From contig JAITAN010000169.1 of the NCBI GenBank assembly GCA_031284105.1, positions 1 through 29,327 on the forward strand: DNA of 29,327 nt, read 5' to 3'. This document shows, piece by piece, positions 9,181-17,284 of this stretch (position 1 is the stretch's first letter; each line of letters begins with the position of its first letter). The notes below the pieces were generated by a model that saw only the letters and a program-made list of their open reading frames with translations, did no database searches and was not told the origin of the DNA. The position numbers and the translations under genes are program-made. The stretch comes from Treponema sp. Its GTDB lineage: Bacteria > Spirochaetota > Spirochaetia > Treponematales > Breznakiellaceae.

Positions 9181-9241
9181 AGCCGCGGGCCGGTTTCCGC
9201 AGGTACGCCAAACCTGCGGGAGCCTCCCGCGGCTTTTTTTG
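9181..9241 (+). terminator. rho-independent terminator after the secreted-protein pseudogene
   Basis: AGCCGCGGG (9181-9189) pairs with CCCGCGGCT (9226-9234), and CCGCAGGT pairs with ACCTGCGG inside it; a run of seven T residues closes the structure. The branched GC stem plus T-run is a strong intrinsic terminator. Confidence 0.85.
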
Positions 9242-9990
9242 TCCGCGCCGCCGCGCGGGCATCGGGCAGGTCAGACCTTGAGGAGGGGAGGTCTTGCGCG
9301 GGCGGCGGGACAAGGGCAGGTCTGACCTCGTGTCGGGGCAGGTTTTGCGCGGGCTGTCGGGCAGGTCTGTGGAGAGTAGGTCTCGCGCGGGCGGCGGGGC
9401 GGGGAGGTCTGACCTCGTGTCGGGGCAGGTCTTGCGCGGGCTGTCGGGCAGGTCAAGGGCAGGTCAGACCTGTGGAGAGTAGGTCTCGCGCGGGCGGCGG
9501 GGCGGGGGCAAGGAGAGGTCTGACCTTGGGTGCGTACCGGCGGCCGCGCCGTATCCGACCCCGCCTAGGTCAGAAATCCGAACAGGGTAGGTCTGACCTG
9601 TGGGGAGTAGGTCTTGCGCGAGCTGTCGGGGCGGGGGTCAGGCGCGGGCGGTCGGGGCGGGGGCAAGGTCAAGGGAGGTCAGACCTTGGAGAGTAGGTCT
9701 TGCGCGGCTGTCGGGCAGGTCAGACCTTGGGTGCGTACCGGCGGCCGCGCCTAGGTCAGAAACCCGAACAGGGCAGGTCAGACCCCTGTGGAGAGTAGGT
9801 CTCGCGCGGGCGGCGGGGCAAGGGGAGGTCTGACCTGTGGAGAGTAGGTCTTGCGGGCTGTCGGGGCGGGGGTCAAGGGCAGGTCAGACCTTGGGGAGGA
9901 GAGGTTTTGCGCGGACTTCCGGCAGGTCAGACCTTGGGTGCGTACCGGCGGCCGCGCCGTATCCGGCCCCGCCTAGGTCAGAAATCCGAA
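9242..9990. repeat. GC-rich mosaic repeat field with 12 copies of an AGGTCWGACC palindrome
   Basis: A 0.75-kb field built from shuffled modules. The palindrome AGGTC[A/T]GACC, with a final T in 11 cases, begins at 9268, 9318, 9405, 9461, 9516, 9589, 9676, 9717, 9775, 9826, 9881 and 9924, at spacings of 41-87 bp. Between copies recur GTGGAGAGTAGGTCT, GCGCGGGCTGTCGGG and GCGCGGGCGGCGGGGC. A longer block, starting TGCGTACCGGCGG, occurs at 9531, 9732 and 9939; the middle copy lacks 14 bp between short GCC repeats. The plus strand is strongly G-rich. Frames open through it are repeat artefacts, not genes. Confidence 0.85.
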
Positions 9991-10362
9991 CCGTCAAACC
10001 CGGTGAAGAAGTATACGCCAAAGGATAATTGTGTTAAAGCGAGCCTGTCCTAAAGTTTGTGTCTCCGAATTGCTTCACATGCACCCCATCTCCGCGATTC
10101 GTACGCATATTCCCGCGACCCATGCGCCATTATCAGAGACTTGTACGCATAATCCTCTGACGGACTTTATCTCTAAAAGACATTCCCTTTTCTAATCCTG
10201 CTTATATGTCGCGGGGCAGCGGCGCCGGCGGCGTCGAACGACGAGCCTCCATACGGCAGGCATGGTGGGAAACGGTAATATTCCCCTACCTAGACGCTCC
10301 CGCATGTATCTTGTATTATAACTCACATTTTATCGTAACAGATCACATGTACAGGAGAACAT
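9991..10362. other. intergenic region before icd
   Basis: No gene is seen. Scattered short repeats of GTACGCAT and related words occur between 10100 and 10160. A TTGTATTATAAC sequence near 10311 is AT-rich and could hold a -10 box for icd, but no matching -35 was found. AGGAG at 10353-10357 is the icd ribosome binding site. Confidence 0.4.
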
Positions 10363-11559
10363 ATGATAATTATGAAAACCCCCATTGTAGAAATAGATGG
10401 AGACGAAATGACGCGGGTTTTGTGGACATTGGTAAAAGATACGCTCATAAAACCGTTTGTTGATTTGAAAACCGAATATTACGATTTGGGGCTTAAAAAC
10501 CGCGATGATACGAATGATACGGTAACGGCGGAAGCCGCGTATGCGATTAAGCGGCGCGGAGTCGGCGTGAAATGCGCCACCATTACATCAAACAAGGAGC
10601 GGAAGCTCGAATATAATCTGAAGCGCCTGCACCCAAGTCCCAACGCTACGATTCGGGCGATCCTTGACGGTACGGTTTTCCGTAAACCCATAACCGTCTC
10701 GTGCATCAAACCTTCGGTTTCCACATGGAAAAAACCCATCGTCATAGGACGCCATGCGTACGGCGATGTGTACAAAAACGCGGAATTGCTTATTCCCGGT
10801 CCGGGTAAAGTCGAGCTTGTGTATACCGGCGAAGATGATAGCGAGGAGATGCGGATATTGGTGGCGGATATGAAGGGAGCCGGCGTGGCGCAGGGCATAT
10901 ACAACACGGATGAGTCGATCAAGAATTTCGCGCGTTCATGTTTCCTCTACGCGATTGACGAAAAGATTCCGGTATGGTTCGCTACAAAGGATACTATTTC
11001 CAAAACCTATGACGGCAGGTTTAAGGAGCTTTTCAGCGAGGTGTACGAAACCGAGTTTAAAGCGTCATGCGAGGAGGCCGGCGTACACTATTTTTACACG
11101 CTGATTGACGACGCGGTGGCGCGGGTGGTTAAGGGCGAGGGAGGCTTTCTGTGGGCGTGTAAGAACTATGACGGCGATGTAATGAGCGACATGATCGCGA
11201 GCGCGTCCGGCAGCCTCGCCATGATGACAAGCGTACTCGTGTCCCCCTCCGGCGCGGTTGAATACGAGGCTGCGCACGGCACGGTACAGCAACATTATTA
11301 CAAATACTTGAAAGGCGAAAAAACGAGTACCAATCCGGTGGCGCTCATCTTCGCATGGACAGGCGCTCTCGCAAAACGCGGAGAATTGGACAATACCCCT
11401 GAACTAACCGCTTTTGCAAAGAAACTCGAAAGCGCTGTTTTACAGACCATTGAAGAAGGCGACATGACCGGCGATCTCGTCCGTCTTGCAAGTCCTGCGC
11501 CTGCGAAAACGCATAATTCATGGGAATTCGTGGATGCTATCGCGAAACGCCTTGCCTGA
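10363..11559 (+). CDS. icd: isocitrate dehydrogenase, eukaryotic-type (subfamily II) homodimer
   Basis: A 398-residue enzyme that oxidatively decarboxylates isocitrate to 2-oxoglutarate, collinear with human IDH1 rather than with E. coli Icd. Visible landmarks: EIDGDEMTR near the N-terminus, YDLGLKNRD, GVGVKCATIT, IGRHAYGD with the substrate arginine Arg130 (human Arg132), GPGKVE, WACKNYDGDVMSD with the metal-binding aspartates (Asp272 and Asp276), AAHGTV and TSTNP. AGGAG at 10353 fixes the ATG at 10363. At the site that reads the NADP 2'-phosphate, the human Arg314 position is Gln310 while His311 is kept; the human Gln257 and Lys260 positions are Arg254 and Lys257. Cofactor preference may therefore not be strictly NADP. 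The stop overlaps the next start (TGATG), so icd and the clamp-loader gene are probably co-transcribed. Confidence 0.92.
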   Translation: MIIMKTPIVEIDGDEMTRVLWTLVKDTLIKPFVDLKTEYYDLGLKNRDDTNDTVTAEAAYAIKRRGVGVKCATITSNKERKLEYNLKRLHPSPNATIRAILDGTVFRKPITVSCIKPSVSTWKKPIVIGRHAYGDVYKNAELLIPGPGKVELVYTGEDDSEEMRILVADMKGAGVAQGIYNTDESIKNFARSCFLYAIDEKIPVWFATKDTISKTYDGRFKELFSEVYETEFKASCEEAGVHYFYTLIDDAVARVVKGEGGFLWACKNYDGDVMSDMIASASGSLAMMTSVLVSPSGAVEYEAAHGTVQQHYYKYLKGEKTSTNPVALIFAWTGALAKRGELDNTPELTAFAKKLESAVLQTIEEGDMTGDLVRLASPAPAKTHNSWEFVDAIAKRLA

Positions 11560-12944
11560 TGTTTGACCATATTCTTGGACAACCCGCAACCGCCCAACTC
11601 ATCGCTGATGTTGAACAGGGAAGGCTGCCGCCGAGTATTCTGCTTGCAGGTCCGGCGGCGTCCGGCAAAGGGACGACCGCGTTGGAATTGGCGCGCGTGC
11701 TTTCATGCACGGGTTCGCCTTTAGCATCCGCGGGCTGCGACTGCGCTTCTTGTGTCAGACAGAGGCTCCTCTCCCATCCGGATCTGCTATGCCTTGGGGC
11801 GCGCGATTTTTCCACGGAGATTGCCGCAGCCGCGGATGCGTTCACACAAGCGGCTGAGCGCGTTACGGATCGGATAGACGACGTACGTAACGCGGAGTCG
11901 CGGGAAAGAGCGTTCGTACGGTCCATAAAAAAACTGCTTGCGCGTTTTGCTGTTGTTTTGTGGGAAGATGATCCGAAATTCGGCAAATATACCGCCCTGA
12001 TCCTAATGCTTGAGGAAGAGGTGGAGGAAATCAACGCGCTCAAAGAAAGCGGTGCGGAAACGGTACGGAAACGATGCGCCGCTATTGTCAAGGACGCGGT
12101 AAAACTCGAAGCCGAAGGTATTACGGATACGGTATCCATTAACCAGATACGCAGGGTATCGGCATGGGCGCGGCTTGCGCCGAACGGCATACATAAGGTG
12201 ATACTTATTGAAAATGCAGACCGTATGCAGGACGGGGCGCGGAATTCCCTGCTAAAAATACTGGAAGAACCGCCCGAAGCGGTTACTATTATCCTCACTA
12301 CCTGCCATGAGCAAGCCTTGCTGCCGACCATTCTTTCCCGTATCCGCCCGTATCGTTTTGTACAGCGTCCGCCGGAAATCGAAGCCAAAGTGATCCGGCA
12401 GGTGTTCGGAACGCCGGAATACGCAGAGCGTGCAGAAAGCGGCCATGGGCCGGTCTCTATTACGGCCTACCTCAAAGCGTTTCTACCCGTATCAGACGGG
12501 ATGCTTCGCTCTTTATCCGCATATTTCGCGGCTTCTGCGGCTATGACGACTGCGGTATGTCTACGCCGCTCCGCATCCGCGCTGCCCGGCGAATTGGTGG
12601 CGCTTGGTACATACACGGCGTCTATCGCGGAGGCCGCAGGATTGGGCAGACCGGTAAAGAATACGCGTATCCTGATCGAAAAACTGCTTACGGAGGCTGA
12701 TAATTTTGAAATACGCGGGCTGTTTTCCCGTTTTCTACAGATACTGCTTGCGCTCGTTGGTGAAAGCCTCTCGTCCGTGCAGCCCGGGAACGGCATGGTT
12801 TCGCCCGCGTATCTCGATATATGGCGCGTCTGTGTTGCGGAAACCGGCGCGGCGGCCGGTACATATAACCAAAAGCCCGCAGCGGCCCTTACGAGCCTGA
12901 TTACCGGCGTACGGCAGGCCATGACCGAACTCTGGATGACATAG
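11559..12944 (+). CDS. holB: DNA polymerase III delta'-like clamp-loader subunit (HolB/DnaX-like)
   Basis: A 461-residue AAA+ clamp-loader protein. It begins FDHILGQ, has Walker A GPAASGKGT (31-39), a zinc-module-like set of cysteines (50, 60, 62 and 65), a degenerate Walker B/sensor stretch VILIENADRM (214-223), LLKILEEPP and an SRIRP motif equivalent to the SRC arginine region (260-264), followed by a helical C-terminal domain. Between the zinc module and Walker B lies an insertion of roughly 100 residues, charged and helical (about 82-190), that ordinary delta' subunits lack; this accounts for the length over about 330 residues. The ATG at 11559 shares one base with the icd stop. Delta' loads the beta clamp at the replisome. 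DnaX is the alternative, but no tau-like tail is present. Confidence 0.8.
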   Translation: MFDHILGQPATAQLIADVEQGRLPPSILLAGPAASGKGTTALELARVLSCTGSPLASAGCDCASCVRQRLLSHPDLLCLGARDFSTEIAAAADAFTQAAERVTDRIDDVRNAESRERAFVRSIKKLLARFAVVLWEDDPKFGKYTALILMLEEEVEEINALKESGAETVRKRCAAIVKDAVKLEAEGITDTVSINQIRRVSAWARLAPNGIHKVILIENADRMQDGARNSLLKILEEPPEAVTIILTTCHEQALLPTILSRIRPYRFVQRPPEIEAKVIRQVFGTPEYAERAESGHGPVSITAYLKAFLPVSDGMLRSLSAYFAASAAMTTAVCLRRSASALPGELVALGTYTASIAEAAGLGRPVKNTRILIEKLLTEADNFEIRGLFSRFLQILLALVGESLSSVQPGNGMVSPAYLDIWRVCVAETGAAAGTYNQKPAAALTSLITGVRQAMTELWMT

Positions 12945-12957
12945 TAGTTATAAAATA

Positions 12958-13388
12958 ACGCAAGTATACCCCGATGTATACCCCTGGGTTCGGGTTTCCG
13001 GCATAGGCGGCGTCCGGCCCTTGACCTATATCCGGCTGACTACGGCGCGGCCGCCGGTACGCACCGTATGCCGAGTGAAGGAGGGATGACGCCGCCTAGA
13101 CCGCGGATAGAGGCGGTATCTAACGCCGGGCGCGGTTCCTACCCGCTGGGGCAACGCGGCGTACATGAGGCCGCCGGCATATATGCCGCCGGCATGTATG
13201 CCGCAGATTGGGGGGTGGCGGAAGCCCCGCATAAGCCCGTGAAACGGGCGGCGCGGGGCTGGAGACAGGGGGGCGCGCCGGACAGGCCCCTATATGCGGC
13301 CCGAGGCATGGAAAGAGCGCCCCCCTTTATGAATAAACCCGCGCTTCCCTCCGGTTTTGAGTAGTTATACGTTAGGGGATACTTGCGT
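12958..13388. repeat. about 430-bp intergenic element with terminal inverted repeats
   Basis: The left end ACGCAAGTATACCCC (12958-12972) is matched by the reverse complement of GGGGATACTTGCGT (13375-13388), with a single base gap. A GTAGTTATA word lies just outside the left end and just inside the right end. The interior is GC-rich, carries palindromes and has no transposase, like a MITE or intergenic repeat. It starts immediately after the holB stop. Confidence 0.55.
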
Positions 13389-13434
13389 AAAATAATCGTA
13401 ATTATTTATAATAGCGCACGCACTATTCAAAGAA

Positions 13435-13448
13435 TATGCCGAAGCATA
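13435..13448 (-). terminator. weak hairpin downstream of the 13481-14185 lipoprotein gene
   Basis: On the minus strand TATGC-TTCG-GCATA forms a five-base-pair stem capped by a stable TTCG tetraloop, followed by a short T-rich stretch. It is 32 bases past the stop codon and could end that transcript, but the stem is short. Confidence 0.35.
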
Positions 13449-13480
13449 GTACCTGCCGTTATGCGAAGCGCCCCGTACGT

Positions 13481-14185
13481 TTATCCTCTGTTTAATAATT
13501 CTTTATATTTCGTATACCGTTCCATCGCATCTTCATTTTTATCTATCGGCACCGGTTCTACCTTTTCCGTCTTATTTATTTGCATCGCTTCCGCAGTATT
13601 ATTCCACATAAAATACGGCCATACATCCACATTATAATGAGTCATTTGATCCGCTAATTGATGGGCATAATTAAATGTCCCCATATTTAACGGATCAGTA
13701 TCTTGAGTTAATAGTATTCCCTCCTTGTTATAAACCGCCTCAAAATGCCCGTCCGCCGATATAAACTTTAAATTATATTCTCCATCCTTTCCATACATAT
13801 GAAACGCCATATTTTGCCAAGGAAGTAATTCCCATTCAAATATATTACTTTCTTTGTCCATAATGATTCTCACCATTTCGTCTAAGGTTTTTGGAGCCCT
13901 TGAGAAATTTATTCTGAAATAATGTTCTCTTAATGACGGCGCTCCTCGCGTAGTAATTAATGCGGCGAATTTATGACCAAGGTCAATGTATTCTTGATCG
14001 GTCAACGCATCTACGTTGATTACGTTCTTTTCAATGTGAAACATTAGCAAATCCAGTTCCACCCGGGCAGCAATTTTATTGCTTGCTTTATTTTTTGATC
14101 CGGCGCAAGAAACAATTACGCCTACAATAACAAAGAGCATTATTATGGAGAATATAACAACATATTTCATCTTGATAAATGCCAT
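13481..14185 (-). CDS. lipoprotein of unknown function
   Basis: A protein of about 234 residues with an N-terminal hydrophobic signal (MAFIKMKYVVIFSIIMLFVI) ending in a lipobox-like IVSC, so probably a lipoprotein or signal-anchored periplasmic protein. The mature part is mixed alpha/beta, with WELLPWQNMAFHMYGKDGEYNLKF and FEAVYNKEGI stretches and an acidic-basic C-terminus (EKVEPVPIDKNEDAMERY). No family is recognised. ATG at 14185 is chosen because AAGG lies eight bases upstream and the signal sequence starts there; ATGs at 14170 and 14218 are alternatives. The gene is AT-rich compared with its GC-rich neighbours and sits between the inverted-repeat element and the 23-bp array, which together suggest recent acquisition. 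A toxin-immunity-type or cargo lipoprotein is a possibility, not a claim. Confidence 0.65.
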   Translation of the reverse strand: MAFIKMKYVVIFSIIMLFVIVGVIVSCAGSKNKASNKIAARVELDLLMFHIEKNVINVDALTDQEYIDLGHKFAALITTRGAPSLREHYFRINFSRAPKTLDEMVRIIMDKESNIFEWELLPWQNMAFHMYGKDGEYNLKFISADGHFEAVYNKEGILLTQDTDPLNMGTFNYAHQLADQMTHYNVDVWPYFMWNNTAEAMQINKTEKVEPVPIDKNEDAMERYTKYKELLNRG

Positions 14186-14234
14186 CGCAATAACCTTATA
14201 TAGTATTTTAATTTTCATGTCAATATATTTCCAA

Positions 14235-14441
14235 GACACTACGCGGTCAGGCCGACCGACACTACGCGGTCAGGCCGACTGACGCCACGCGGTCAGCCTC
14301 CCTGACCGCATGCAGTCAGACCGACTGACACTACGCGGTCAGGCCGACCGACACTACGCGGTCAGCCTCCCTGACACTACGCGGTCAGGCCGACTGACGC
14401 CATGCGGTCAGACCGACCGACACTACGCGGTCAGCCTCCCG
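14235..14441. repeat. 23-bp tandem array (nine units)
   Basis: Nine contiguous 23-bp units, most reading GACACTACGCGGTCAG followed by GCCGACC, GCCGACT or CCTCCCT. Units with the first ending contain the inverted repeat GGTC-n5-GACC. Variant units occur in a mixed order (for example GACGCCACG and GACCGCATG), so the array is not freshly amplified. It has no spacers. It lies between the lipoprotein gene and the fliR end. Confidence 0.9.
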
Positions 14442-14662
14442 GTGAGTATAACACGCTCGATCCTATTACATGGTGCAGAGACGGTACCTGTCCTGCTCCC
14501 GGGTTACGCTTCTTCCCGCAACCGTAGCGGTTCTATGACGACCTTGCATACGGCGGTAAAGACATTCGGCGGCGAGCGGGATTTCTTGTAGATGTGCGGG
14601 CGGGCGGCGCGCTTAACGGGGGAATTATTGCAACACCGTACTCTTAAAAGCGGATATCAATG
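14442..14662. other. interval after fliR with no flhB
   Basis: Downstream of the fliR stop on the minus strand, where flhB follows in other spirochaetes, no FlhB-like reading can be found in any frame. No clear terminator is visible either; the interval leads into the 23-bp array. Confidence 0.55.
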
Positions 14663-15457
14663 CTATCCCTCTATCCCGCGTCCGATGCGTACAAGCAGAG
14701 TTTCCAGAGTACTGAAACTCGAATCAATGATCCTGCTGAACGTTTCCGTCATAAAGGGCAGCGTGATGAAAATCAGCACAAAAGCAGCGATAATGGATAT
14801 GGGGAATCCTTCGGAAAGGATGTTGATCTGGGGCGCGGCTTTGGAAATAAGACCGGTTGCAAGAGACGTGAGGAATAGGGTTCCCAGAATGGGCAGGGCG
14901 ATGATCATGGCGTCCATGAAAAGACGAGAGAGTCCTGCAAGGAGCATAGTAATTATATGCTCCCGCCCGTGTACCATGTCCGCAATGCTGATAGACTGCA
15001 CGGAACGCCAGAAACCGCCTAGAAACAGTTCCAAAAAGCCGCCTATGGACAAAAATACCAGCATCGCCACCAAGTTAAGGTACTGACCTATGAGCGGATT
15101 CTCTTCCTGCGCCAGCGGATCGAAGGTTTCAGATGCGGCAAAACCCATTTGCAAGGAGAAGAATTGCCCCGCGGTCGTAAACGCCGCAAATACAAGGTTG
15201 ATGAAGAACCCGGTAATGATCCCGATCAGTCCTTCTCCAATGACCAGCATGACAAAATTAAGACCAAATGTACTTACTTCCGCGACGTTGTTCGGCACGG
15301 TTGGAAACACCGAGTACGCGGTAAAACCGGCAAGCGCGAGTTTCACAACCTGCGGTATCACATCGGAAGACAGAAGCGGCGCGGTCTCTATCATGGCAAG
15401 CGCGCGAACCGCAAGGAGGAGAAACGCAGGCGCCGCAAGGAGGATTTCGTCCAACAT
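14663..15457 (-). CDS. fliR: flagellar export gate protein FliR
   Basis: A 264-residue, strongly hydrophobic protein with about six membrane segments, typical for FliR. It belongs to the type III export gate (FliP5-FliQ4-FliR1) at the centre of the flagellar basal body, through which hook and filament subunits pass. Family landmarks include MIETAPLLSS near the N-terminus, the GEGLIGIITGFFINLVFAAFT segment and FSLQMGFAASETFDP. The ATG lies one base after the fliQ stop, so translation is probably coupled. It is the last flagellar gene here; the next expected gene, flhB, is absent. Confidence 0.93.
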   Translation of the reverse strand: MLDEILLAAPAFLLLAVRALAMIETAPLLSSDVIPQVVKLALAGFTAYSVFPTVPNNVAEVSTFGLNFVMLVIGEGLIGIITGFFINLVFAAFTTAGQFFSLQMGFAASETFDPLAQEENPLIGQYLNLVAMLVFLSIGGFLELFLGGFWRSVQSISIADMVHGREHIITMLLAGLSRLFMDAMIIALPILGTLFLTSLATGLISKAAPQINILSEGFPISIIAAFVLIFITLPFMTETFSRIIDSSFSTLETLLVRIGRGIEG

Positions 15458-15458
15458 G

Positions 15459-15728
15459 CTACTTCGCCATATCCGGTATCATCTTGAACAACTGTACCGT
15501 ATAATCGCCTAAATGAGAGAACATCCAACCGCCCAGCAGGTACAGCATCAAGAGAATCGCCGCAATTTTCGGGACAAAGGTGAGCGTCTGTTCTTGTATG
15601 GACGTGGTTGCCTGTAAGATAGCCACCACAAGTCCCACAATGAGCGCGGCAAGGAGCATAGGAGACGCTAACAGCAGCACCTCCAAGATACCGCCGCGCA
15701 AAAATCTGACAACATCGCCGATACTCAT
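15459..15728 (-). CDS. fliQ: flagellar export gate protein FliQ
   Basis: An 89-residue protein with two membrane segments (about 15-37 and 50-72) separated by a short loop containing ATTSIQEQTLTFVPK, the most conserved FliQ stretch. Four copies build the middle turn of the export gate with FliP and FliR. AAGGAG lies five bases before the ATG, and the gene is 12 bases after the fliP stop. Length and topology match the family closely. Confidence 0.94.
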   Translation of the reverse strand: MSIGDVVRFLRGGILEVLLLASPMLLAALIVGLVVAILQATTSIQEQTLTFVPKIAAILLMLYLLGGWMFSHLGDYTVQLFKMIPDMAK

Positions 15729-15740
15729 CGCGGCTCCTTA

Positions 15741-16586
15741 TTATACAAAAGAATTGATAAGCTGGCTTGTTAAAAGTCCCCATCCGTCAATCAGCACGAA
15801 CAAGATGAGCTTAAACGGCATGGATATCATCACCGGCGGCAGCATAATCATACCCATAGACATCAGCGCGCTTGCCACCACCATATCTATTACAATGAAG
15901 GGAATGTACAAGAGGATTCCTATCTTAAACGCTACCGTCAACTCGTTGAGAATAAACGCGGGAATAAGTACGTATGTCGGCACATCGGCAAGCGTATTAG
16001 GCTTATCAAGTCCCCTCATGCTCATAAAGAGCCGGATATTTTCAGGGTGCCCGCTCATCTGCCGGTACATAAAAAGCCGCATCGGCGTTTCCGCGCCGCG
16101 GTACGCTTCCTCCACGGAAATCTCACCGTCTGAAAGGGGTTTTATAGCATCGTTATAAATGGACGTAAAAGTAGGCCACATAATAAAAATCGTCAAGAAC
16201 AAGGAAATTCCCATTAAAACCTGCGTAGGAGGCACCTGTTGAAGTGAAAGCGCGCGCTTTATGAAATCAAGCGCTATGGAGATGCGCAGAAAACTCGTCA
16301 TCAGTATAATAATACTCGGCGCAAGGGACAGCACCGTGAGAAGCAGTAGGAGTTGTAGGGAAAAAGCCACCTCTTTGCCGGACTCAGGGTTTCTAATCGT
16401 AAGATCGATGAAAGGAATCGCCGTACTTTGGGGCGAGGGAATCGCCGTTGTTCCGGATGCGGGTACATCATCGGAAAGCCCCGATGTTTGTGCGGTTAAA
16501 GGAACCACTAAAAAGATCAAGAATACGCCCATAATTGAGATTTTCTTTATCGCTTTTACCACGTTTAGCAATTTAGGGAGGATCAT
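15741..16586 (-). CDS. fliP: flagellar export gate protein FliP
   Basis: A 281-residue protein starting with a hydrophobic signal-like segment (about 16-32) and a low-complexity Ser/Thr/Pro linker, then four membrane segments. It carries the FliP signatures PSIIILMTSFLRISI, TQVLMGISLFLTIFIMWPTF and PAFILNELTVAFKIGILLYIPF. Five FliP subunits form the core of the export gate. The ATG overlaps the fliO stop as ATGA, indicating translational coupling. The cleavable N-terminal signal is normal for FliP. Confidence 0.95.
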   Translation of the reverse strand: MILPKLLNVVKAIKKISIMGVFLIFLVVPLTAQTSGLSDDVPASGTTAIPSPQSTAIPFIDLTIRNPESGKEVAFSLQLLLLLTVLSLAPSIIILMTSFLRISIALDFIKRALSLQQVPPTQVLMGISLFLTIFIMWPTFTSIYNDAIKPLSDGEISVEEAYRGAETPMRLFMYRQMSGHPENIRLFMSMRGLDKPNTLADVPTYVLIPAFILNELTVAFKIGILLYIPFIVIDMVVASALMSMGMIMLPPVMISMPFKLILFVLIDGWGLLTSQLINSFV

Positions 16587-17284
16587 TGCATCTCCTGCAA
16601 ACGCTCTCTGGTCTTACGGAGCCGGTCTGCCGTAGGACCCGCGGCATTACCGGTTGTCCCATCTTTACCTGCTTTACCTGCGGCGGTTTCGGAAGGCAAA
16701 GCGCCGGCTTTACGTCCCACTACGCTACGGAAAAGGTTTGTAAAGCCGGCTTTCCTCGCGCTTTCTGCGGTTCGTCTGGAATCTTCAAGAAGCATAGCGT
16801 CTATGGTTTCCTGATCCGTAAGTTCGGCAATCAGAGACACGCCGCCGTTCTCGGTATCACCCACAAGCCACGCCTTTGAACCCACGGCGATCACATGCGC
16901 CGCCTTATTTGCGCCAAGAGAGACGCTTGCAAGCACCTTCACGAACCGCCCCCGCAACGTCGATGTCCGTGAAACTTTTTTCAAAAGAAATACGATCCCG
17001 TAAATTGCCGCCGTTACCGCGGCCAGCACTAATACAAGCCGTAAAATAAAAAGAAAGGTTGAAAGCCCGGCGTTAGCTGTTGCATCATCGGTCTCGTCTC
17101 CACCGATACGAATATTTTGCTCTTCGCTATTGATTTGCGGAATAGGTACCGCCATATCAGCATCATAGAGTTGCATATCCGGTTCAGAAACCTCTGTTTC
17201 GGCTCCTGTTTGCGCATAAAGAATATAACTGTTTATGAAAACGGAGATAACAAATAAAGATATAAAAAAGCTGATTTTTTTCAG
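16583..17284 (-). CDS. fliO: flagellar export assembly protein FliO (FliZ), probable CTG start
   Basis: A 233-residue protein: signal-like N-terminus (LKKISFFISLFVISVFINS), a periplasmic stretch, one membrane segment (about 76-100) and a basic cytoplasmic tail containing RGRFVKVLASVSLGANKAAHVIAVGSK in pieces typical of FliO. FliO helps FliP assemble into the export gate. The first ATG (17176) would leave a 36-residue in-frame upstream extension unused, although that extension is a perfect signal sequence. Extending back, the only initiator with a Shine-Dalgarno is CTG at 17284, preceded by GAGGAGGGG with correct spacing; no ATG, GTG or TTG exists in frame before it. Either CTG is used or a frameshift in the following A7 run is involved. 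The stop overlaps fliP. Confidence 0.8.
   Translation of the reverse strand: MKKISFFISLFVISVFINSYILYAQTGAETEVSEPDMQLYDADMAVPIPQINSEEQNIRIGGDETDDATANAGLSTFLFILRLVLVLAAVTAAIYGIVFLLKKVSRTSTLRGRFVKVLASVSLGANKAAHVIAVGSKAWLVGDTENGGVSLIAELTDQETIDAMLLEDSRRTAESARKAGFTNLFRSVVGRKAGALPSETAAGKAGKDGTTGNAAGPTADRLRKTRERLQEMQ

Larger units (their letters stand above)
12945..13480. other. gene-less GC-rich interval between holB and the lipoprotein gene
   Basis: This interval contains the inverted-repeat-bounded element at 12958-13388, an inverted copy of the 9.5-kb repeat block at 13041-13065, short palindromes rich in GCCGGC and GGCATATATGCC near 13165-13195, and a TATGC-CGAA-GCATA hairpin at 13435-13448 downstream of the minus-strand lipoprotein gene. 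Open frames inside have no ribosome binding sites. Confidence 0.5.

Noticed and set aside
9294..10028. Several plus-strand open frames through the GC-rich repeat field
   Set aside because: They consist of repeat translations, stay open in more than one frame and have no ribosome binding site.
13068..13364. 98-codon ORF in the inverted-repeat element
   Set aside because: It has no ribosome binding site, is low-complexity Gly/Ala/Arg/Pro and is built on palindromic repeat DNA.
14442..14662. Truncated flhB after fliR
   Set aside because: All three minus-strand frames were read and none resembles the FlhB N-terminus.
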